A DNA stretch of 12,476 nucleotides from UBA9676 sp036522155 (GTDB taxonomy: Bacteria; Actinomycetota; Actinomycetes; Streptosporangiales; Streptosporangiaceae): the NCBI GenBank assembly GCA_036522155.1, contig DATDGI010000037.1, forward strand, positions 1 through 12,476, given 5' to 3'. Within the stretch, counting starts at the first letter, position 1, and each line of letters opens with the position of its first letter. The position numbers and the translations under genes were made by a program. Positions 8,179-12,476 of this stretch are shown here, in pieces. The notes under the pieces were generated by a model. It did not search any database. It was not told the DNA's origin and worked only from the letters and a program-made list of their open reading frames with translations.

Positions 8179-9135
8179 TCACCGCCCGGTCGCATAGGCC
8201 CGCAGCAGTTCACTGGCGACCCGCCGGCGGCGGGGCCGCGGGGTGGCCGAGAGCGGGTCGTGACCGCTGGTGGCGATCGCGGCCAGCGCGGCCCGGCCAC
8301 CGGCCACGTAACCCGCCACCGCCGCCCGCGCCGCTCCCCGCAGCGTGCCCACGATCGGCGCTCCGGCGTCGAGCATGTCCCGCGCGCGGCGTTCCTCGAA
8401 CTCGATGAGGGCACGGACGTGCGACGCGGCGTGCGGGGCGGCCAGGTCGGCCTCGGTGACCCCGAACCGGTCCAGGTCGGCCAGCGGCAGGTAGATCCGG
8501 CCGGCCCGGAGATCCTCGGCCACGTCCTGCCAGTGCTCGGCCAGCTGGAGCGCGGTGCACACCTGGTCCGAGAGGGCCTCGCGCTCGGGGGTGGCGGCCC
8601 CGAAGACGTGCAGCACGATCCGGCCGACCGGATTGGCCGACAGCCGGCAGTAGCCGAGCAGGTCGGCGAAGGCCGGGTAGCGGGTCACGACCTGGTCCTG
8701 GCGGTTCGCCTCGATCAGGTCCAGGAACGGCTGGGCCGGGATGGCGCAGGACACCACGGTCTGGGCCAGCGCCCGGATGACGGGCAGCCGCGGGCCGGCC
8801 TCATCGGGTCCCGGCGGACCGCCGCTGGTGCCCGCCCCCCTGGCGCTGCCGGCCCGGCTGACCTTCCGGTAGAGCCGCCGGATATCGGCTTCGGCCTCGT
8901 CCAGCAGTTCGAGCCGCTGCCCCGGTGCCGCCTCGTCGCCCATGTCGTCAACGGACCGGGCGAAGGCGTAGACGGCGGCCAGGTGGCGGCGGTACCTGCG
9001 CGGGAGCAGCCGGAGCGCGACCGGGAAGTTCTCGGCCCGGGCCTGAGCCGGGGCCGCGGCGCCGATCGCCACGGCCGCCGTGCTGCCCGCCCCGGCGGCG
9101 CGGTAATCACCAGCTTGCGTCGTCTCCGGGGTCAC
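8179..9135 (-). CDS. hpnC: HpnC, hydroxysqualene synthase
   Basis: The second squalene/phytoene synthase paralogue, 318 residues. HpnC converts presqualene diphosphate to hydroxysqualene. Asp-rich motifs are DDMGD (63-67) and DVAED (204-208); the QLAEHWQDVAEDLRAGRIYLP-type region matches HpnC rather than HpnD. The N-terminal ENFPVALRLLP (35-45) is conserved, but the first 30 or so residues are Ala/Gly-rich and probably disordered. A Gly/Pro-rich insert lies at about 94-115. The chosen start is GTG at 9133-9135, with AAGGG eight bases upstream. It is the first gene of the hopanoid operon and is preceded by a 574-bp gene-free region that should hold the promoter. The C-terminal Arg-rich tail (about 300-305) is unremarkable. 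Confidence in HpnC versus HpnD rests on motif context and gene order. Confidence 0.92.
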   Translation of the reverse strand: MTPETTQAGDYRAAGAGSTAAVAIGAAAPAQARAENFPVALRLLPRRYRRHLAAVYAFARSVDDMGDEAAPGQRLELLDEAEADIRRLYRKVSRAGSARGAGTSGGPPGPDEAGPRLPVIRALAQTVVSCAIPAQPFLDLIEANRQDQVVTRYPAFADLLGYCRLSANPVGRIVLHVFGAATPEREALSDQVCTALQLAEHWQDVAEDLRAGRIYLPLADLDRFGVTEADLAAPHAASHVRALIEFEERRARDMLDAGAPIVGTLRGAARAAVAGYVAGGRAALAAIATSGHDPLSATPRPRRRRVASELLRAYATGR

Positions 9136-9174
9136 TGCCCTATCCCTTCATAGTTCGCGCGCAAAAGCAAATAA

Positions 9175-9204
9175 TGACATGCGCGTCACCTGACATGGGC
9201 GTCG
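9175..9204 (+). repeat. Tandem copies 1 and 2 of the 14-bp motif TGACAYNNGCGTCA
   Basis: Two direct copies, TGACATGCGCGTCA (9175-9188) and TGACATGGGCGTCG (9191-9204), start 16 bp apart. Copy 1 carries the dyad TGAC-N6-GTCA and copy 2 differs at its last base. They lie 40-69 bp upstream of the hpnC GTG, between it and the isolated TATAAT at 9246-9251, where a bound protein could block or position polymerase. Two further copies lie near the far end of the same intergenic region. The binding protein is unknown. Confidence 0.55.
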
Positions 9205-9245
9205 TAGAACCGGCGGCACGTCCGGTGAGCAGGCGCAGGAGAGGG

Positions 9246-9251
9246 ATTATA
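9246..9251 (-). promoter_or_regulatory. Candidate -10 element (TATAAT) for the hopanoid operon
   Basis: On the minus strand this reads TATAAT, the exact sigma-70 -10 consensus, rare in such GC-rich DNA. A start of transcription near 9239 would give a leader of about 104 bases. The hexamer 17 bases upstream (CGGAGC) does not resemble TTGACA, and a TTGACG at 9258-9263 is only six bases away, too close to serve. If this is the promoter it must depend on an activator or another sigma factor. Confidence 0.35.
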
Positions 9252-9281
9252 CATAGCCGTCAATTACTGCTCCGGCCAGCC

Positions 9282-9342
9282 TTAATAGCGGCCTTTGGGC
9301 GCGATCGTCCCGGCATTGGGGTGCGGTGACGCGGGCTATTAA
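9282..9342. repeat. Interrupted inverted repeat TTAATAGC / GCTATTAA
   Basis: Perfect 8-bp arms at 9282-9289 and 9335-9342 are separated by 45 bases. The arms do not extend inward or outward. Each is AT-rich in a GC-rich context and contains a TATTAA that could act as a -10-like sequence. Whether this is a binding-site pair or chance is not resolved. Confidence 0.3.
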
Positions 9343-9520
9343 CCGGGCGTTGATCCGCCGTGCACCTGGCCGGGGTGCGCTGCATCGCCGCAGTTCACGG
9401 TGGATGGACAGGCGGGCCTGGCCGGTTATCCGCGCGCCCACGGCCTAGCCGCCGCTGGCTTCCGCCGGGCGGTGGCCGCCCCGGAATAGGCCATCCGCCC
9501 GGCTGCTATATGTCACCGCA

Positions 9521-9539
9521 GGTAACACTCTGTGTTACC
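9521..9539. promoter_or_regulatory. Perfect palindrome GGTAACAC-TCT-GTGTTACC, possible repressor operator
   Basis: Two 8-bp arms flank a 3-base centre. Size and symmetry resemble operators of TetR-type regulators. Three GTNAC pentamers occur at 9512-9516, 9522-9526 and 9534-9538; GTNAC repeats are also used by GlnR- and MtrA-type response regulators in actinomycetes, although the spacing here (10 and 12 bases) is not their classical 11. No regulator gene is in the window. It lies about 390 bp upstream of hpnC. Confidence 0.45.
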
Positions 9540-9554
9540 GCCGGGTTTCCCGGC
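9540..9554. terminator. Short GC hairpin GCCGGG-TTT-CCCGGC, possible terminator
   Basis: A perfect 6-bp all-GC stem with a 3-base loop directly abuts the preceding palindrome. It lies about 155 bases beyond the phosphatase stop on that gene's transcript. There is no U-tract on the minus strand, so it would be at best a U-less terminator of the kind proposed for actinomycetes. It may equally be chance in GC-rich DNA. Confidence 0.25.
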
Positions 9555-9621
9555 TCAATTGCTACGGCAGCCGCGGTGGCAGCGCCGTTCGGCACGGATG
9601 CGGCCAGCCCGCCCGGCCGGC

Positions 9622-9647
9622 TTTGTCTGACATCGGCGTCAGACAAA
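9622..9647. promoter_or_regulatory. Perfect palindrome TTTGTCTGAC-N6-GTCAGACAAA, contains motif copy 3
   Basis: Ten-base arms at 9622-9631 and 9638-9647 flank ATCGGC. Its core, 9628-9641, is TGACATCGGCGTCA, the same 14-bp motif found near hpnC, so I read it as the best-symmetry binding site of an unknown dimeric regulator. The alternative is a transcript-end hairpin for the phosphatase gene, whose stop is 62 bases away; no U-tract follows the stem on the minus strand. Confidence 0.55.
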
Positions 9648-9674
9648 AAGACGCCGCGTTCACGGCAATTTCGC

Positions 9675-9688
9675 TGACGCTTGTGTCA
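9675..9688 (-). promoter_or_regulatory. Motif copy 4, TGACACAAGCGTCA
   Basis: On the minus strand this 14-mer fits TGACAYNNGCGTCA exactly and again shows TGAC-N6-GTCA symmetry. It starts 21 bases beyond the phosphatase stop codon and is 47 bp from the centre of the 9622-9647 palindrome. Confidence 0.45.
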
Positions 9689-9709
9689 TATTCAGCGCGG
9701 CATTAACGC

Positions 9710-10807
9710 TCAGCCGCGCCAGATGAGCGCGAGCGCGCAGTCGTCGCCGACCCCGCCGGCCTGCATGGCCCGCACCAGATCCACGGCGCCCGCCCGGAAC
9801 CCGGAGGTGACCAGCCGGCCGGCCTCTCCCAGCAGCCGGTCGGTCCCGTAATCGATGTCCCGGTCGCGGGCCTCGACCAGCCCGTCGGTGTAGAGCATGA
9901 GCGCGTCACCCGGCCGCAGGGTGCCGCGCGCGGGAACCAGCCGCAGATCGGCGACCACGCCCAGGACGATGCCACGGGCCTGGGTGAGCCGCCAGGTGCC
10001 GCTGCTGGCGACGAAATGCGCGGCGGGCGGATGCCCGGCCGAGGTCACCACGTACTCACCGGTGGCCAGGTCGAGGGCCAGATGAACGGCCGTGACGAAG
10101 CCCTCAGGCAGCCCGCCCCGGCGGAGATAGGAGTTGCAGGCGGCCAGGAACCCGTCCTGCGGCACCGAGCCGAGCAGCCCGCCGAACGCACCCGACAGCA
10201 GCAGCGCCCGGGTGCCGGCGTCGACCCCCTTGCCCGCCACGTCCACCAGCGCGACCTCCAGGGCCTTGCCGTCGCACGCGGAGACCAGGAAGTCGCCGCC
10301 GAACGAGGAACCACCGGCGGGCCGGAGCACCGACACCGTCCCCCAGCCCTCGGGGAGTTCCGGCAGGGTGCCCTGGGCCCGGATCCGGTCCCGCAGTTCG
10401 ATCAGCATCTGGTTGCCGCGCAGCCCGTGCATGCCGAGCTTCTTCCTGGTGCGCGCGAGCGCGTCCGCCAGCAGGGCGGTGACCACGATGGTGGCGGCGA
10501 GCCCCGGGCCGGCCCGGTCGGCCAGCACGTCATAGGCCAGGCCGGCCGCGATCAGCGCGAACAGGATGCGCAGCGCCCGCGGCCACAGCAGCAGCCCGCC
10601 CGCCAGCACGGGCAGGATGAGCAGGCCGGGTGAGAACCACGACTCGGACACGTGGACGGCGGCCACGCTGATCGCCACCGTGGCCAGCGCCAGGGCCAGC
10701 GCCAGCCGCCGGTTCCTGGTGATGAGCTGCCGGCGCACGAAGCCGCTCAGCTTGCTCGCGGCACCGCGGGCAGCGCGCACGGAACGGGACCAGCCGGGCA
10801 CAACCAT
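9710..10807 (-). CDS. Membrane-anchored SpoIIE/PP2C-type serine phosphatase
   Basis: A 365-residue protein with an N-terminal membrane part and a C-terminal PP2C-like phosphatase (SpoIIE, RsbU family) facing the cytoplasm. A basic N-terminus is followed by hydrophobic stretches at about 34-52, 59-75, 79-93 and 101-115. The phosphatase domain (about 155-363) has the metal-binding aspartates expected of the family: D172 in GGDF, D189 in VDVAGKG, D308 in YTDGLVE and D355/D356 in GDDCA; SAGHPP lies at 256-261. Such enzymes usually dephosphorylate anti-sigma-factor antagonists, releasing alternative sigma factors in stress or sporulation. No sensor domain other than the membrane region and no partner STAS or kinase gene is seen nearby. 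The ATG at 10805-10807 gives the natural start before the basic segment; a Shine-Dalgarno is not evident and the frame remains open upstream. The target and any link to hopanoids are unknown. Confidence 0.88.
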   Translation of the reverse strand: MVVPGWSRSVRAARGAASKLSGFVRRQLITRNRRLALALALATVAISVAAVHVSESWFSPGLLILPVLAGGLLLWPRALRILFALIAAGLAYDVLADRAGPGLAATIVVTALLADALARTRKKLGMHGLRGNQMLIELRDRIRAQGTLPELPEGWGTVSVLRPAGGSSFGGDFLVSACDGKALEVALVDVAGKGVDAGTRALLLSGAFGGLLGSVPQDGFLAACNSYLRRGGLPEGFVTAVHLALDLATGEYVVTSAGHPPAAHFVASSGTWRLTQARGIVLGVVADLRLVPARGTLRPGDALMLYTDGLVEARDRDIDYGTDRLLGEAGRLVTSGFRAGAVDLVRAMQAGGVGDDCALALIWRG

Positions 10808-10931
10808 GATGGCCGCACTGTATCGGCCCTTCCCGGGTTCGGAAAAACGGCGGCACCGGCCGGGCCCGGGCCGCGGCCGGCGGGCGATAACTGATTGGCG
10901 CCCGGGACCCGGCCAGGGGTAGGAAAGCGGC
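10808..10931. promoter_or_regulatory. Divergent promoter region between the phosphatase and acetyltransferase genes
   Basis: This 124-bp spacer must contain start signals for both directions. On the minus strand GCCGATAC (10820-10827) matches seven of eight bases of the WhiG-type -10 consensus GCCGATAA, but no TAAA lies at the expected distance, so the match is weak. The middle is a run of GC palindromes (10863-10872 and 10869-10878). On the plus strand AGGAAAG (10921-10927) is the Shine-Dalgarno of the acetyltransferase gene. Confidence 0.35.
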
Positions 10932-12218
10932 ATGGCTGCCCCATTTCAGCTCCGCGCCATCACCGGGGGCGAGGTGCCCGGCCTGCTCGGCGTCCACGAG
11001 CACGCCTTCCACACCGGGCCACCGTCCGCCGCCTCTCTCGCCCGCCTGCAGGCCCGGCTGGAACTGGACCGGACGCTGGGGGCGTTCGACGGCCCGGCGA
11101 TGGTCGGCGGCGCCGGCGCCTACAGCTTCCGTATGCGTGTGCCCGGCGCGATGGCGGCGGTCGCCGGGGTGACCATGGTCGGTGTGCTGCCCACCTACCG
11201 GCGGCGGGGCATCCTGTCCTCGCTCATGCGGCAGCAACTGGACGACGTGCACGGCCGCGGCGAAGCGGTGGCCGCCCTGTTCGCCTCGGAAGCGGGCATC
11301 TACCAGCGCTACGGGTACGGGCGGGCGTCCTGGCACGCCAGCTACGAGCTGCGGGGCGGCGAGGGGGCGCTGGCCCCCGGCGCCCCGGCCGACGACGCGC
11401 TGCGGCTGCGGCTCACCGACCCCGAGTCGGCCCGGGCCGAGCTGGCCAAGGTGTACGAGACGGTGCTGGCCGAGCGGCCCGGCCTGTACGCCCGCAACGA
11501 CGCCTGGTGGGACCGGCGGCTGGCGGACACGCCCGAGGACCGGGGTGGCGCCAGCCCGCTGCGCTGCGTCATCGCCGAGGACGGCGCCGGGCCGCGCGGG
11601 TACGCGCTGTTCACCGGCTACTCGCGCTGGCATGAGGCCACCTTCCTGCCCGATTCGTCGGTGTCGGTCCGCGAGATCATGACCGCCGACCCGGCCGCGG
11701 CCGCCGCGATCTGGGGCGACCTGCTCAGCCGGGATCTGGCCACCGAGTTCCACGCCCAGTTGCGGCCGGTGGACGACCCGGTCCTGTTCCTGCTGGCCGA
11801 CCCACGCCGGCTCCGCATGACCGTCGCCGATGGGCTGTGGGTGCGGCTGGTGGACGTCCCCGCTGCGCTCGGCCAGCGCCGCTACGCCTGCCCGGTGGAT
11901 GCCGTCATCGAGGTGACCGACGGCCTGTGCGGATGGAACCAGGGCCGGTGGCGGCTCACCGCCGGTGGCGCGGGCGGCCCCGCGGCCGGGCGGGCGGGCG
12001 GGCAGCCGCCCGGTTTCGCCGCCACCTGCGAACCCACCTCCGCCCCCGCCGACATCGCGCTGCCGGTCAGCACGCTCGGCGCCATCTACCTCGGCGGCAC
12101 CAGGCTCGGCCCGCTGGCCGCCGCCGGGCAGGCGACCGAACTGCGGCCGGGCGCGCTGGCGGCGCTGTCGGCCGCCCTGTCCTGGGATCCCGCCCCCTGG
12201 TGCCCGGAGATCTTCTGA
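10932..12218 (+). CDS. Eis-family GNAT N-acetyltransferase
   Basis: A 428-residue protein with the two-GNAT-plus-SCP2-like layout of the Eis family, which transfers acetyl groups from acetyl-CoA to amines, including aminoglycosides and peptide lysines in characterised members. The acetyl-CoA pyrophosphate loop is VGVLPTYRRRGIL (83-95). The family block IYQRYGYGRAS (123-133) contains Y127 and Y129; by position in RYGYG, Y129 is the likely counterpart of the general acid Tyr. The chain ends in Phe, and the C-terminal carboxylate of a terminal Phe is the proposed base in Mycobacterium tuberculosis Eis, so this feature is kept. The second half, about 150-300, is the degenerate GNAT region, and the last 100 or so residues match the SCP2-like domain. 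The ATG is preceded by AGGA at seven bases. It is divergent from the phosphatase and unrelated to hopanoids by sequence. The natural substrate is not predictable. Confidence 0.9.
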   Translation: MAAPFQLRAITGGEVPGLLGVHEHAFHTGPPSAASLARLQARLELDRTLGAFDGPAMVGGAGAYSFRMRVPGAMAAVAGVTMVGVLPTYRRRGILSSLMRQQLDDVHGRGEAVAALFASEAGIYQRYGYGRASWHASYELRGGEGALAPGAPADDALRLRLTDPESARAELAKVYETVLAERPGLYARNDAWWDRRLADTPEDRGGASPLRCVIAEDGAGPRGYALFTGYSRWHEATFLPDSSVSVREIMTADPAAAAAIWGDLLSRDLATEFHAQLRPVDDPVLFLLADPRRLRMTVADGLWVRLVDVPAALGQRRYACPVDAVIEVTDGLCGWNQGRWRLTAGGAGGPAAGRAGGQPPGFAATCEPTSAPADIALPVSTLGAIYLGGTRLGPLAAAGQATELRPGALAALSAALSWDPAPWCPEIF

Positions 12219-12275
12219 CCCTGCTGGCCGCCGGCTGGGCGCGGGCATCGTGCGACACTGGCAGCGGAGGCCAGC

Positions 12276-12476
12276 ATGCCCGGGATGAAGCTCACGCCGC
12301 TCACCGCGATGCGGGTCCGCGACGTGTCCAGGCCGCAGCCCCACCACGAGGCGCAGGCCGAGGCGGAGGTGGCGGAGTGGCCGCCCGCGTCCCCGCCGCC
12401 GCCCGCGCCGGCTCCCCCGCCGGGCCGCCGGGGCGGGGCGGCACCGAGGCCGGCCAAGCCACCCAGGCCCACCGCA
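12276..12476 (+). CDS. 5'-end of an unrecognised gene with a Pro/Ala-rich N-terminus, cut by the window edge
   Basis: The first 67 codons are open to the window end. The ATG (12276-12278) has an excellent Shine-Dalgarno, GGAGG at 12266-12270, five bases upstream. The first 35 codons all end in G or C. The peptide starts with M-P-G-M-K-L-T-P-L-T-A-M-R-V-R-D-V-S-R-P, continues with an acidic Glu/Ala stretch (about 25-34), and then a proline-rich, later Arg/Lys/Pro-rich, probably disordered region (from about 36). I do not recognise the family. It follows the acetyltransferase gene after 57 bases on the same strand and might be co-transcribed with it. No signal peptide or membrane segment is visible in this part. 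Confidence 0.6.
   Translation, partial: MPGMKLTPLTAMRVRDVSRPQPHHEAQAEAEVAEWPPASPPPPAPAPPPGRRGGAAPRPAKPPRPTA

Larger units (their letters stand above)
9136..9709. other. 574-bp gene-free region upstream of the hopanoid operon
   Basis: This region separates the phosphatase stop from the hpnC start. It is less GC-rich than the surrounding genes and contains several short symmetric elements listed separately. Small open frames here (for example plus strand 9360-9677) lack codon bias, a ribosome binding site and recognisable protein sequence, so I call no gene. It is the most likely site of the operon promoter and its control, plus the end of the phosphatase transcript. Confidence 0.7.

Noticed and set aside
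9258..9263. TTGACG as a -35 for the TATAAT at 9246-9251
   Set aside because: The spacer is only six bases, incompatible with sigma-70 promoter geometry.
9622..9647. Classical Rho-independent terminator
   Set aside because: The stem is symmetric, but no U-tract follows it in the minus-strand direction, and its core recurs as a repeated motif elsewhere in the region; kept as a possible operator instead.
9360..9677. Plus-strand open frame of 105 codons in the intergenic region
   Set aside because: No third-position GC bias, no ribosome binding site, and it runs through palindromic elements.
10530..12347. Minus-strand open frame of 605 codons opposite the Eis-like gene
   Set aside because: The plus strand holds a clear GNAT protein with a good ribosome binding site; the antisense frame has no recognisable domains.
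1..12476. tRNA/rRNA genes, insertion sequences, CRISPR arrays, attachment sites
   Set aside because: Looked for on both strands by eye; no cloverleaf, transposase, spaced-repeat array or terminal inverted repeat pattern was seen.

Overview
The window is very GC-rich with near-total G/C at third codon positions and GTG starts, which points to an actinomycete (a Streptomyces/Streptosporangiales/Frankia-like organism; the genus cannot be fixed from this sequence). Its core is a compact hopanoid (bacterial triterpenoid) biosynthesis operon on the minus strand, running from about 9135 down to 236.

The operon order is hpnC, hpnD, hpnE, a polyprenyl diphosphate synthase, shc, a fused HpnG-like nucleosidase/phosphorylase–IspH protein, and hpnH. 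Every junction is a 1-17 bp overlap or a gap of at most 4 bp, so translation is probably coupled throughout. The chain makes sense as a pathway. IspH makes IPP/DMAPP and the prenyl synthase condenses them to farnesyl diphosphate. HpnD, HpnC and HpnE turn two FPP into squalene through presqualene diphosphate and hydroxysqualene. SHC cyclises squalene to hopene. HpnH adds an adenosyl group, and the HpnG-like domain should remove adenine to start the C35 side chain. No HpnO-type aminotransferase, ispG or dxs is seen inside the window.

Downstream of hpnH (1-129) the first 43 codons of another minus-strand gene, probably for a membrane protein, run off the left edge. Upstream of hpnC is a 574-bp gene-free region (9136-9709) rich in symmetric elements. 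It holds four copies of a 14-bp motif TGACAYNNGCGTCA, a perfect 10-bp-arm palindrome, a second palindrome GGTAACAC/GTGTTACC next to a GC hairpin, and an isolated TATAAT. This is probably the operon control region.

Beyond it lie a membrane-anchored SpoIIE/PP2C-type phosphatase gene (minus, 9710-10807), a divergent Eis-family GNAT acetyltransferase gene (plus, 10932-12218), and the start of a plus-strand gene with a Pro/Ala-rich N-terminus that runs off the right edge (12276 onward).

The points most worth following up are the HpnG–IspH fusion and the repeated 14-bp motif in the control region. I found no RNA genes, mobile elements or CRISPR arrays.
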